Below are positions 10,761 to 22,473 of a stretch of 64,000 nucleotides of DNA, piece by piece. Position numbers and translations under genes: made by a program. The notes under the pieces were generated by a model. The model searched no databases. It had not been told where the DNA came from and saw nothing but the letters and a program-made list of their open reading frames with translations. Numbering within the stretch: the stretch's first letter is position 1; each line of letters opens with the position of its first letter. The DNA comes from Halichoerus grypus. Lineage: Eukaryota; Chordata; Mammalia; Carnivora; Phocidae. The stretch is from the NCBI RefSeq assembly GCF_964656455.1, contig NC_135714.1, positions 165,928,243-165,992,242 of the forward strand, written 5' to 3'.

Positions 10761-13190
10761 GGTGATAGAATAGTAAATGGAAAAGATGTGGTCCCTCTCT
10801 TGTGAAACTTAACCTAGTTGGAAAGAAAAACCCACACATAAATATGATTACAATTGGGCAAAATACCATGAGAAATAAAATAGCATAAAAATGATGAAAT
10901 AATAATGAAAATATTGTGAAGAAGGCCGTGGACTATTTTTTTGGAGCATTGCCTTTTTTGAAATAAATTCAAAGAGGACAGAAGTCATGCTTCCTATAGT
11001 TACTTGGAGTAGGGCCTAACATAACAAAAATGTCATACTTAAAAAATTGATTTGATAAAGGCAACTGATTATTGCAGTTTCATAGTATAAACAGGTAAGG
11101 GAAATATAGCAATAGGAAAATAAAAAGATTACTAAGACAGAGTGTCTGCTCCATGCTTCAGTGAATCTAAAATCTCGAGGGAGATAGAAAGGAAGAAATA
11201 CCCTTGGCCAAAGAACAGAACTCCTCTATCTGAAAAGATTGCCCTCTTACACAGCCTCTAGAGGAAAGAACAAAGACAAACAGATGCAAGGGAGAAAGAG
11301 AAAACCCACCTTGCCAGCAGATCAGCCCAGTCGGATTTGTCAACCAAAGAGGTTACTATTTTGTCAGAACCACATCCTACCCAGTGGCCACAGGAACAAG
11401 GCAGAATGCCACAACTGAATTAAGGGGGCACAAGTGTTGGCTTTGTCTCAAAAGGAGATGAAAAAAAGAAACGCGTGCTGACCTTCTGAATTCGGGGAGT
11501 CCAGGTTTCAGAACTTCACATCCATTTGTAAATAACTTGTGAAGTACTCCAATTTACTTGACAAGTATAGGCACAACTGAATGAACTTTCATAATTGCCA
11601 AGTAAGTCTTAGGAGAGATGTTGTCTACTGTTAATTACCTCTCTTTGTTATTTTTCCCTTAGATATTTACCCACCTAAAGAATAAAGGTCCTCAGCCACC
11701 CAAACCAAAAGTAAGATAGAAGGTCCTTTTCCTATTAAGAAAGAGTCAAAGATTTTGCTTACATTACTTCCACAAATGCATAACAAAGACTAAAAGAGAC
11801 CATAGGGCCCCAGAAATTGTCCATTTTTCTCACACATGGTAGGGGCTTAAAAGTCATTATTGAATAATTGACCCTATTTCCTGAGACTAATTGTCCAAAG
11901 AGTATGTTTATACACTTTCTGGTAGCCTGTTTAATATCCTGCCACTGCAATTGTGAAAAACAAAAAGAAATGGCAGCTAGGAATGGGAATTTTTCTGTTA
12001 CGTGTTTTTTTTTAACACTACAGATTTCACACATACACATAAATTGCATTTTCTTCAAGCAAATTTACTAGTTTCTGTCACTCAAATGACTGTTCTTGTT
12101 TCCTCAGAAAACTCAAACTACCTGTCTAATCGAAGCAGTAGTTTTCTTGCAACATAATATAAAACATTTTGGCGAAGAGCAACCCCAGTAATAAAAAAAA
12201 GAATTAATGAATATGACAAATACTTCATTAACCTTCTATTCTTATCCTTATGATAGAAAGCTACGTAAAAATACTTTTGAGTCTTTTTTTTTTTTAATAA
12301 GGTAAGGAGTCAAGCAGATACCTGAAATAGAAATCCTGAGATTCTTTTGAATGTTGATTCCATTCAAAGAGTATCCAGTGATGTGCTTTCTATTTTTTGA
12401 GGATAGATGAGATTGAAAGAAGTGGATTGAAAGAGAAAAGTCACTGAAGTTGGTAATAACAATAACAGCATTTTTATTAGAGGCTAAAGAAAAGTTCTCA
12501 GACTCAGAAAATTATTTTGTGAATCTTAAAGGTACATAAGAACATAAGGTACATAAATATCTTAAAGAAACAAGGCAGATGGGACAGCATTAGTAGTATC
12601 TGTCCTCCACTTCCAATTCATAGGGCAGAGGAGAGGGGCCTCCCACTGTTAGCATCTTTATGTTCCCTACACTTCCTTTGGCAGAGGAATGCTATCAGCC
12701 TTCATTTCTGGATATCATTAGTCCTGAAGTCAGATACATTTTGGCAATTGTGGATGACTATCCCACAACCTTAAAGATACCTAGAGAATCTAGCAGAAGT
12801 TCCTGAAATAAATATTTAGGCTTTTAAATTATAGACTGCAAAGGCTATAAAATTATAACAATAATACCAAAAGAATTAGTCTCTCTTCAAATCACAGCAT
12901 GGTGGGATTTGAACAAAGAATATTTTCAAAGGAGCAACATTCTCTGGTTTGGTATAATTTACATGAAGTAAGTGTAAGCAACCTATATTTTTATCCAGAT
13001 CAAAAATTGTGTGTATCATATTAATTACTGTAAAAAGCTAATCATTTTTTTAAAAAGGAAAGATAATGTCTATGAGTTTTTGTTTGTTTGTTTGTTTTCA
13101 TTTTCTAGTCATTTGTTATCAGGAAGATTTTTCCTGTTAAAATCCACAAGTTTCCAAAAAAGCTGCATTTGGAAATATGGAACATCTTGG
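10761..13190. other. Long noncoding stretch, no gene seen
   Basis: About 2.4 kb of AT-rich sequence. Overlapping 67- and 99-codon frames at 11759-12071 are opposite-strand mirror frames with no recognisable domain. A (TTTG)n run sits at about 13079-13097. I recognise no named repeat, exon or RNA. Confidence 0.5.
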
Positions 13191-13295
13191 TGTGCAGGCA
13201 GTGTAGTATAGTGATTGAGTGTTAGACTTTGCAGACTAGTCAGCCTGATTTGTACTTTAAGCTGCATGAATACTAGCTCCATATTATGTCACACT
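13191..13295 (+). mobile_element. Possible MIR 5' fragment
   Basis: GGTGTGCAGGCAGTGTAGTA, TAGTGATTGAGTGTTAGACT and AGCCTGATTTGTACTTTAA resemble the 5' tRNA-derived half of MIR. Weakly supported because the pattern is short and decayed. Confidence 0.45.
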
Positions 13296-13894
13296 CACTT
13301 ATTTTCTGTGTTAGATACAGTGTATTCAATTGACACTCCACCTCTATTCCCACTTCTTCTTAGGATGCCTCCCTTTGGAGTAGAGGCTGAAAGACTGAAA
13401 ACGACATTTCCCAGATTCCCTTGCAGCAGGATCTGGTGACAAATTAGGATCAAGCAGGAGATTGCACTCACAGAAGTTTTTAAAAGTAAAGGAGAGATCA
13501 TGTAGACCATATTTTCATTGCACTTAGTTTTGTTTTGTTTTATTTTGTTTTTGCTGGTTAAAAATATAGAAAGGAGAGCTTTTTCTGCAACAGTGCACCC
13601 TAGTATCTAGATCTGTAAGTTTAAAGAGGGGATCACAATGGCTTCAGAAACTTCCTGGTCCTTTCTTCCACTTCCAGCTTTAGCTGTATGTTCTTTTAAT
13701 CAAGAGCTCAGCAGAGACCTCCTGATCCCCCACCTTTCCCCTGGAGATCAGCCCTGTCCTGTTCTGTTTGTTGAACATTGTTCCCAGAGGCCCCACCTAG
13801 AGCCCACTCCTCCCACTTTTCAGTGATTTTTATAAGCACCTAAATCCACGTGTTAAATCCATTTCTATTTAAACTCTCTTAAGAGTTTAGCTCC
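13296..13894. other. Noncoding DNA, no gene seen
   Basis: Short frames of 60-74 codons at 13215-13510 and 13638-13826 have no recognisable domain or splice context. I treat them as chance. Confidence 0.5.
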
Positions 13895-14040
13895 CTCATC
13901 TATAAATTGGGGCAGATTGGGTGTTTACTTAATAAGGGTGTTTCAAGAATAAAGTAAGATGACTTAAGTAAACATTTAACCCAATTCCAGACACACAATA
14001 AGCACCCACAGTATATTAGAGCTTATTATTTAAATATTAG
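13895..14040 (+). mobile_element. MIR-type SINE fragment
   Basis: CTCCCTCATCTATAAATTGG, GGCAGATTGG, AAGAATAAAGTAAGATGA and CCAGACACACAATAAGCACC match the MIR 3' order with many changes. Confidence 0.6.
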
Positions 14041-15152
14041 TTTAATGCTACTCTGCCCACTAATGCACTCTTTCTAAACCTTGGGCATTCATTCGATAAT
14101 GATAATAGGAACAACTGAAAAAGAAATCGAATAGGAACACTTGAGATAAGAGAAAATATTTCCAGGATCTCCTAATTATGTTAAGAAGAAGGCTGTGAAA
14201 CAAGCATATTCCATAAAGAGAGATAATTATCTGGAAAAAGAGGCTCCAGGAAAAAGAAGAAATGTGTCCCTGGCCACAAAAGAAAACTTTAAAAGGATGA
14301 CATAAGAACAGGGAACAACTGAAAAGGAATGAAATAAAGGGATTTTTTAAGCCAACACTATCACATTAAAACAATCAACTGTGGACATTTAATAAAAATG
14401 CCTCAAGTACCAGGACTACAAACCAAAAGTAAAACTTTTGACACTAGACAGCCGGATGTCTTAGAGTAAGGTATTTATTCTTCTGCTTCTAGTAACCTGA
14501 AATGCCTACTGCCTTGTTCACTGCACCTTGACCTGGAATTATTTTAGTGGTATTTAATTCCTGACCTAAGGAAAATGCATGAGGGGGTTAATTTTAAGAA
14601 CCAGCAGAAATAAGGATTATGAGAGTATTTATAGCATAGTTCTTAATCATTTTCACCATCTTTTGGATGTGCTTTAAATTAAGCAATTGCTCTCCCACCT
14701 TTGTCAGGTTCAGTCAATCAATCCTGCCTGTGAGTTTAAGCAGTATCTCTCTTATGCAAATTGGAGGTCACATAATAGGAGATAAAATTAGGAGAGGCTC
14801 TACAAAGAGGCTTTAATGGGAGCTATTGATCTGCTAAAAGCAGCTTTCCTTTTGCATCCTGGTTCCCCCAGCAAAGATGTTGTTATAAATTCAGATGTAG
14901 ATACAATTCCAAAATGGGACCCATCTCTTCCTGTTCACCCCTTCAAACCTTAGATATTACAAAATGAATATATAGAATTTATGACACAATCAGAAGTAGA
15001 GCCCAGATTTCCTTCTGCCCCACTCAAGTAAGTTTTCTACCATATTACACTCTTACTTCCAATTCATATAATTTATGCCCTAAAGTGATTTATTTCTTAA
15101 TGAGTTATCTGGTAAGGCTCAGTATACACTCTAAATTAATTGTTTTATTCTT
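14041..15152. other. Noncoding DNA, no gene seen
   Basis: No ORF or named repeat. The part from about 14640 to 14890 is free of repeat signatures and has clustered motif-like words, including ATGCAAAT (octamer) near 14754; whether it is conserved cannot be judged from one sequence. Confidence 0.45.
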
Positions 15153-15304
15153 AACATTGCATTTCATTATATACTAGGTAGCTCTAGTTTCAGAGAGATA
15201 CACAAATCTTCATATAAATGTCATTCTCAACATTTCACTTTACTGTACACAGGGTAGATCAAGTTTTAGAGAAATTCATAAATCTTCATATGAATATGAC
15301 AGTC
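15153..15304 (+). repeat. Diverged 76-bp tandem duplication (two copies)
   Basis: Copies at 15153-15228 and 15229-15304 align at a constant 76-base offset. Shared words include AACATT, TTCA, the AGTTT..AGAGA block and AAATCTTCATAT. Many substitutions separate the copies, so it is an old local duplication and not part of the macrosatellite. Confidence 0.75.
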
Positions 15305-15465
15305 ACCGTGGAGACTGGGATTTGAGAAATACAATTTACAAGTTCACATGAGAAGTCTTGACTTCACTCAGCTCATAGACATATTGGTAGGCTCTGAGAA
15401 GAAAAAATTCTCATGAAACAAAACTATAAAGAAGGTGGAAAGATAGTATATTTTTCTTATCCAGT

Positions 15466-15483
15466 AAAAAAAAAAAAAAAAAA
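15466..15483 (+). repeat. Poly(A) run
   Basis: An uninterrupted A tract of about 18 bases. No SINE or pseudogene body was recognised upstream, so its origin is unclear. Confidence 0.8.
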
Positions 15484-16742
15484 GTCTTTGTTTTTAGGGA
15501 GAATCAATAAGAATTTCAATGTGATGGAGAGCATGCCTAATTTGCATCTAAGCAACCCATTCCAAACACATTAGGAAAGATTCTCAAGAAAGTTTGGCTT
15601 TTCTGATCTTGTCAAAAATTCCGTTAAGTGATATCTGGAGAAATCATTTCATCACTCAGGGCTTTAGAGTTTCTTGTCAGTGAAATGAAAATATGGCTCT
15701 TGTTTTCAAATTGGGTTCTATAGAGTCCCAGACCTCTGATTGAAGGTCAATGAGTACAAGAGGGAGCCACATAGGTGGGATTTCAAGAAAAGACCTTTGT
15801 CTCTTTCATGAGTTTCACTGATGGTTTTGTTTAAAGATAAGTGTTCACTACTAAAAAAAAGTGAGCCTTGATTATTTGAGCTCATTTCTAGATCTGAAAT
15901 TCTAAGATTTCAAATAGCTGACTTGTCAGATCTAGCTTTTAGTAATTGAATCAAGACAAGGTAGAGTAGGAAAATAATTTCTCCTCTACCCTTCTAACTT
16001 TTCAGCTGGGATCCTTTTAACAAAAGAGATTAACAAGAGAAAAGCATACAAATTGATTTAATATAAGGTTTAGGAGGCACAGGAGACTACATAAAGAAAT
16101 GAAGTCCTGAAGAAATGATTAAATTTGAGTGTTTTGATGCTAAGTTTGATGGAAGGTGGAAAGTTGTAGAAAGATACGATAGGACAAAGTGAGCTAAGTG
16201 TAGTAAACTAGGGGAAACTTACCAAACCCTCTCACATGAGGGTTTTACGACCTGCTTCAGGGGAAGGTCAGAAAGTCCTTTATGTGTATTCAATTTCTCA
16301 AATTCCTCCAGGTTGAAGTATTCAGTATGCCAAAGTGCCATCTTTTGGGGTAGCATATCCTGAAACCCATCACTGTCAGGAGAATTTGCCTTAGAAGTAG
16401 AAATAAAGGAATGTCACAAATCAAACTATAAGAGAAGGTACACATTTTTTCCTTTGAGAAAATGTCTTAGTTGGGTCTTACATTATGCCTCTGGTATCTT
16501 GAGTTCACTCCGGTGTGGGTGTAAATCCTGCTAGAGTTAGCAAACAGCAGATACTGGACAAGCCCTCTGTGTGCAGTTATAGTTATTTAGTCAACAAATA
16601 CTTCCTGAGTCTTACCAGGCATGCTTAACAATTCTAGGCCTCAGGAATAAAGAGATATGTAGTCATGTTCATTGGCTTCTTGGAGTTTCCACTATCATGG
16701 GAGAGGCAGGCATTAAACAGATATACCCAATACATATTTTCA
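15484..16742. other. Noncoding DNA, possibly containing unassigned old repeats
   Basis: No gene. The stretch about 15990-16370 (AACAAGAGAAAAGCATACAA and onward) and the block at about 16580-16720 read like old interspersed repeats, but I cannot assign families. Confidence 0.45.
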
Positions 16743-17670
16743 CTTTCTTTTTAAACTTTTTATTGTGGAAGAATTTTAGATTCACACAGAAGTTGAAGAG
16801 AGAGTACAGAGAGTTCCTGTACACTCTCCACCCAGTTCTCCCTAATGTTAACATCTTACATCATCATGATACATTTGTCAAAAGAAGGAAATTAATATTG
16901 GTAAATATTATTAACTAAGCTAGAGACTTTATTTGGATTTTTTTTAAAGATTTTATTTATTTATCCGACAGAGACACAGCGAGAGAGGGAACACAAGCAG
17001 GGGAAGTGGGAGAGGGAGAAGCAGGCTCCCCGCGGAGCAGGGAGCCTGATGCGGGGCTCGATCCCAGGACCCCGAGATCATGACCTGAGCTGAAGGCAGA
17101 CGCCTAACGACTGAGTCACCGAGGCGCCCTGACTTTATTTGGATTTTGACAATTTTTCCACTAATGTCCTTTCTCTGTTCCCAAATCCAATCTAGGATAC
17201 CACATTACATTTAATCATCATGCCTCCTTAGTCTCCTTCAATCTGCAACAGTGTCTCAATTTTTTCTTACTTTTCATGACTTTGATACTTTTGGAAAGTA
17301 CTGTTAAGGAGTTTTGTACCATATCCCTCAATTTGAGTTTGTATATTTTTCTCATGATTAGACTGGGGTTATGGGTTTTGGAAAGGAATATTATAGAAGT
17401 AAAGTGTACTTTTGTCACATTATATTAGGGGAGACATGCTATCAGCATGAGTTATCATTGGTGATATTAACTTTGATCACCTGGCCAAGAAGTAGAGCCA
17501 TGTTTCTCTACTGCAAAGTGACTGTTTTTACCCTCCCGTGCTCTTCAGTAGAAGTGTCACTGTGCCCAGCCTGCACTCCAGGGGAAGAGAATTAAGCTTC
17601 ACCTCCTAGAGGGACAGTGTCTACATTTGTTATTTGGAATTCTTCTCTAAGAAAGAGCTGCCTCCTCAAC
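16743..17670 (+). mobile_element. Ancient L1 (L1M-class) 3' UTR fragment, split by a SINE
   Basis: Words in order match an old mammalian L1 3' UTR: CTTTTTATTGTGGAAGAATT, AGATTCACACAGAAGTTG, GTACACTCTCCACCCAGT, TAATGTTAACATCTTACATC; then beyond the SINE GATACCACATTACATTTAAT, CATGATTAGACTGGGGTTAT, GTGATATTAACTTTGATCAC and GGAATTCTTCTCTAAGAAAG. The subfamily is uncertain. It has no coding capacity. The Can-SINE at 16942-17130 was inserted into it later. Confidence 0.65.
16942..17130 (-). mobile_element. Can-SINE, reverse orientation, with perfect 17-bp TSD
   Basis: Best preserved Can-SINE of the window. Plus strand reads TTTAAAGATTTTATTTATTT, then the arctoid-type middle (GAAGCAGGCTCCCCGCGGAG, CAGGGAGCCTGATGCGGGGC), TCGATCCCAGGACCCCGAGA and finally GACTGAGTCACCGAGGCGCC. 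Perfect 17-bp duplications GACTTTATTTGGATTTT occur at 16925-16941 and 17131-17147. The low divergence makes this one of the youngest insertions in the flank and the strongest clue to the host group. Confidence 0.95.
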
Positions 17671-18190
17671 TAATTTCCAAAAAATAGTTTTACAATGTAT
17701 TATAAGTACCATATAGGAAAATAAAAGGGAGACATGGAGAGATAATAGGAGAGATTTATTTAGAAAGTTCTTTGAACAAGACACCAACCTTCAGGTCTCC
17801 TACACTGATGCCCCAAAAGACATGGGGGAAGCAAAAGAGAAAATGACAGGAGAAAAATGTACCATTACTTGTTTTCTTTCCTGCCCCACCATCCATGGCA
17901 GGGATTACTTACACCCAGTATTAGTGGTGCGGAGAGATAGCTTCAGGAAAAAAAAAAACCTGTGACAAAATAAAAAACCTGCAAAACTCTACCTGGGACA
18001 TGAACAGAATTCTTGTACTACTTGATGGCTACTATTAAAATACCGAGTATCTTGAAGGGATTCTTGAAAAAATAGCTAACTTGAGCAAAAGAAAAGAAAA
18101 AAGTCACAAGTTGATTTTACTACCTGAGATATTATTTGAGAGGTTACATCTCTTTACTTCCTCTTTTCATATTTATTAAGCAGAGTTGTT
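17671..18190. other. Last low-copy DNA before the macrosatellite
   Basis: About 500 bp of AT-rich sequence with no gene or named repeat. It ends at the abrupt change into CpG-rich satellite at about 18188-18195. Confidence 0.55.
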
Positions 18191-20056
18191 ACAAGGAGTA
18201 CCGTGGCTGAGAGCCTGGGGAACGGGTTCCATACGTGAACCAAGGGAGAAATAGGTCCGGGCAAATGGCACCTCTGGACTCAGCTCTTGCTACCTGAAGC
18301 TAACACTACTGCTCCATGTGTGCTTGGAATGCTATGTGCTCGACACTGACTGGGAAGAAACAAGCCTGTCAAGAATCCCAGGTGCAGCTCATTCGCCTAC
18401 CAGACTACTAACACCAAGAATCAATGCTGTAGCTTTACTGCGCTTTAGCTAACATTGCAGTTCCTGAAGCCGCAGGAGTTGTATAGTGTTCGTGTATGAG
18501 AGACCGGGGAAAGGGTCCCATACGTGAAATGGAGTGAGAAACAGGCCGGTGCGGAAGGCAGCCCTCAACTCACCTCTTGTTTATGAGGCCAGTACCCTTG
18601 CCCCGTGTGTTCCTGCAGGCCATAAGCCAACCGCCTAACTCAAAGGAACAACTCTGTAGAGAATTCCTGCTTCGGCTAAAAGAGCCATGCCTCAGGGTGG
18701 ACGCATTGTGTGGTGTGCATGCGTGAGTGCACAGCAAGTGAGTCCAAAAGCATTTTCCTTGTGAGACCCAGGCCCCAGAAGAAGCCAGAACACGACTCCC
18801 CACTTGCTCCATGAATCTAATACTGCGGCCCCACTTTTGCATGGAAGTCTGATAGTTAGCTTTCTAAGTCGAAGAAACAACACTGTAGAGAAACCGTGCT
18901 TTAGCTACCGTCGACCTTTCTGAGGGCGAAGCAGTTTAGGGTGTACTGAGGTTGGGAGCCCTGGGACGGTTTCAATATCATAATATCGGTGGAGGGACAG
19001 GCCGGCACAGAAGGCAGCTCTCAACTCACATCATGGTTATGGGGCTACTACCGTTGCCCAGGGTGTGTGTGCAGGCTTAAACACAGCCACCTAACTCGAA
19101 GGAAAAACTCGGTAGAGAGCCTGTGCTGCAGGTAAAACAGCTGCTCCTGAGGGTGGAAGCATTTTGTTGTGTGCGTGCGTGAGAGCACTGCAAGGGAGTC
19201 CAAAGCTTTCTGCGAGTGAGACTCAGGCCCCAGCGAAAGGCAGAACACCACTCCCCATGTGTTTCATCAACCTAGCACGGCAGCGCCACTTTTCAGGGAA
19301 GTCTAATAGCTAGCGTTCTAAGTCGAAGAAACAACACTGTAGAGAAGCCGTGCTTTAGCTACCGTCGACCTCTGTGTGGGCGAAGCAGTTTAGGGTGTAC
19401 TGTGGCTGGCAGCCTGGGGACGGTTTCCATTTCGGAATATAGGGGGAGAGACAGTCCGGTACAGAAGGCAGCTCTCAACTCACTACATGCTTAAGGGGCT
19501 AGTTCCGTTGCCCCGTGGGTGTGTGCAGGCTTAAAGACAGCCACTTAACTCGAAGGAAAAACTCGGTAGGGAATCCGAGCTGCAGGTAAAACAGCTGCTC
19601 CTAAGGGTGGAAGCCTTTTGTTGTGTGCGTGCGTGAGAGCACTGCAAGGGAGTCCAAAGTTTCTGCGAGTGAGACTCAGGCCCCAGCGAAAGGCAGAACA
19701 CGACTCCCCGTGTGTTTCATTTAGCTAGCACTGCGGCCCTACTTTTGCATGGAAATCTAATCGCTAGCGTTCTCCCTGGAAGAAACAACACGGTAGAGAA
19801 ACCGTGCTTTAGCTACCATCCACCTCTCTGAGGGAGGAAGCACTTTCCAGGCTACCGTGGGTGAGAGCCTGAGGAACGGGTTCCTTACGTGAAACCGAGG
19901 GAGAAGGAGTCCGGGCCAGAAGGCTCCTCTCGACTCAGCTCTTGTTACCTGAAGCTAACACTTCGGCTCCATGTGTGCATAGGAATGCTAAGGGCTCCAC
20001 ACTGATTTGGCAGAAAGAAGCCGCTCAAGAACCCCAGCTTCAGCTCGTTCGCCTCT

Positions 20057-20070
20057 CCACAGGGTGGCAG
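20057..20070 (+). promoter_or_regulatory. CTCF-like core motif, once per unit (intact form)
   Basis: CCACAGGGTGGCAG fits the CTCF core CCNCNNGGNGGCAG with one less favoured base (the fifth). The same 14-mer occurs at 25407-25420, 30745-30758, 46761-46774, 52101-52114, 57441-57454 and 62781-62794, always in plus orientation in the region joining monomers 10 and 11. Binding is inferred from the motif only. Confidence 0.5.
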
Positions 20071-21826
20071 CATTTTCAAGTCTGCTTGAGTGCAAACCTG
20101 GGGAAGGAGTCCCAGCCGAATTCGGAGGGAGAAATAAGCATGGGCAGAAGGCCCCTATGGACTCAACTCTTGTTTCGGGAAACTAGATCGGCTCTCCCGT
20201 GTGTGCGTGGAGTCCTCAGTGCCATCCACGCAACGCAAAGGAACAAAACTGTAGAGAACCCGTGCCTCAGCAAAGATCGCCCTTCCTGAGCGTGCACTTC
20301 ATCTGTTGTGTGTTTTTGTGAAAGCATGAGAAATGGAACCTAAACGTAACTCGGAGTGAGAAGCAGGCCTGGAAGGAAGGCTGCTGTCGACTCACCTCTT
20401 GTTTGAGGAGATTAGCACTGCTGTACCCTGTGTGCCTGGATGCCTAGTTCCCAGGCTACTAACACCAAGAATCAATCCTCTAGAGTGACTGCGCTTGAGT
20501 TAACATTGCCGTTCCTGAAGCAGGAGGAATTTGACCCTGCTCGTGTACGAGAGACCGGGGAAAGGGTCCCAGACGTGAAATGGAGTGAGAAACAGGCCGG
20601 TGCGGAAGGCAGCTCTCAAGTCACCTCTGGTTGATGAGGCTAGTGCCCTTGCCCCGGGGGTGCCTGCAGGCCTAAAGCCAACCACCTAACTCAAAGGAAC
20701 AACTCTGTAGGGAATTCCTGCTTCGGCTAAAAGAGCCATGCCTCAGGGTGGACGCATTTTGCTGTGTGCATGCGTGAGCGCACTGCAAGTGAGTCCAAAA
20801 GCATTTTCCTTGTGAGACCCAGGCCCCGGAAGAAGCCAGAACACGACTCCCCACTTGCTCCATGAAGCTAGGACTGCGGCCCCACTTTTGCATGGAAGTC
20901 TAACAGCTAGCTTTCTAACTCGGAGAAACAACACTGTAGAGAAACCGTGCTTTAGCTACCGTCGACCTCTCTGTGGGCGAAGCAGTTTAGGGTGTACTGT
21001 GGCTGAGAGCCTGGGGACGGTTTCCATTTCATCATATCGGGGGAGAGACAGGCTGGCACATAAGGCAGATCTGAACTCACTACATGGTTATGGGGCTAGT
21101 TCCGTTGCCCCGTGGGTGTGTGCAGGCTTAAACACAGCCACCTAACTCGAAGGAAAAACTCGGTAGAGAGCCTGTGCTGCAGGTAAAAGAGCTGCTCCTG
21201 AGGGTGCAAGCATTTTGTTGTGTGCGTGCGTGAGAGCACTGCAAGGGAGTCCAAAGCTTTTTGCGAGTGAGACTCAGGCCCCAGCGAAAGGCAGAACACG
21301 ACTCCCCATGTGTTTCATCACGCTAGCACGGCAGCCCCACTTTTGCATGGAAGTCTAATAGCTAGCGTTCTAACTCGAAGAAACAACACTGTAGAGAAGC
21401 CGTGCTTTAGCTACCGTCGACCTCTGTGTGGGCGAAGCAGTTTAGGGTGTACTGTGGCTGAGAGCCCTGGGACGGTTTCAATATCGTAATATCGGGGAGA
21501 GACAGGCCGGTACAGAAGGCAGCTCTCAAATCACATCATGGTTATGGGGCTAGTACCATTGCCCAGGGTGTGTGTGCAGGCTTAAACACAGCCACCTAAC
21601 TCGAAGGAAAAACTCGGTTGAGAGCCTGTGCTGCAGGTAAAACAGCTGCTCCTGAGGGTGGCAGCATTTTGTCGAGGGCGTGCGTGAGAGCACTGCAAGG
21701 GAGTCCAGACCCATTTTCCGTGTGGGACTCAGGCCCCGGCAGAAGACAGAACACGACTCCCCACTTGTTTCATGAAGCTAGCACTGCGGCCCCACTTTTG
21801 CATGGAAGTCTAATAGCAAGCGTTCT

Positions 21827-22436
21827 TTATTATTATTATTATTAAATGTTTTTATTGTTATGTTAATCCCCATACATTACATCATTAGTTTTAGATATAG
21901 TGTTCCATGATTCATTGTTTGTGCATATCACCCAGTGCTCCATGCAGATCGTGCCCTGCTCAATACCCATCACCAGGCTAACCCATCCTCCCACCCCCCT
22001 CCCCTCTAGAACCCTCAGTTTGTTTTTCAGAGTCCATCGTCTCTCATGGTTCTTTTCCCCCTCCGATTTTCCCCCCTTCATTCTTCCCCTCCTGCTACAT
22101 TCTTCTTCTTCTTTTTTTCTTTCTTAACATATATTGCATTATTTGTTTCAGAGGTACAGATCTGAGATTCAACAGTCTTGCACAATTCACAGCGCTTACC
22201 AGAACACATACCCTCCCCAGTGTCCAACACCCAGTGACCCCATCCCTCCCACCCCAGCCCCCACTCCAGCAACCCTCAGTTTGTTTCCTGAGATTAAGAA
22301 TTCCTCATATCAGTGAGGTCATATGATACATGTCTTTCTCTGTTTGACTTATTTCGCTCAGCATGATACCCTCCAGTTCCATCCACGTCGTTGCAGAGGG
22401 CAAGATCTCATTCCTTTTGATGGCTGCATAATATTC

Positions 22437-22473
<37 letters not shown>

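Noticed and set aside
11759..12071. 99-codon minus-strand and 67-codon plus-strand frames overlapping
   Set aside because: Mirror frames in AT-rich DNA with no recognisable protein family.
13638..13826. 62-codon plus-strand frame in the flank
   Set aside because: Short, no domain, no splice or promoter context; length is expected by chance.
18570..18883. Overlapping 90- and 63-codon minus-strand frames repeated in every unit
   Set aside because: They are frames through satellite monomers; related versions appear in sister monomers with stops and shifted ends. No evidence of coding.
18930..18945. TTTAGGGTGTACTG in many monomers, containing TTAGGG
   Set aside because: Only single hexamers with no tandem TTAGGG run; not telomeric sequence.
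19431..19457. CENP-B box-like word TTTCGGAATATAGGGGG
   Set aside because: One of the essential core bases is wrong (G for C), the sister monomers have a 1-bp shorter spacing, and a one-mismatch hit is expected by chance in 5 kb. It is not evidence for a centromere.
19942..20289. A 115-codon plus-strand frame that stays open in all nine units
   Set aside because: Its persistence follows from near-identity of the units. No domain, signal or low-complexity-free fold is recognisable, other frames in the same unit are equally repeated, and changes between units do not favour synonymous sites (for example Trp to Cys, Pro to Ala).
21651..21664. A second CTCF-like word CCTGAGGGTGGCAG in monomer 18
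   Set aside because: It shares GGGTGGCAG with the better site but lacks the C in the left half of the core; too weak to call.
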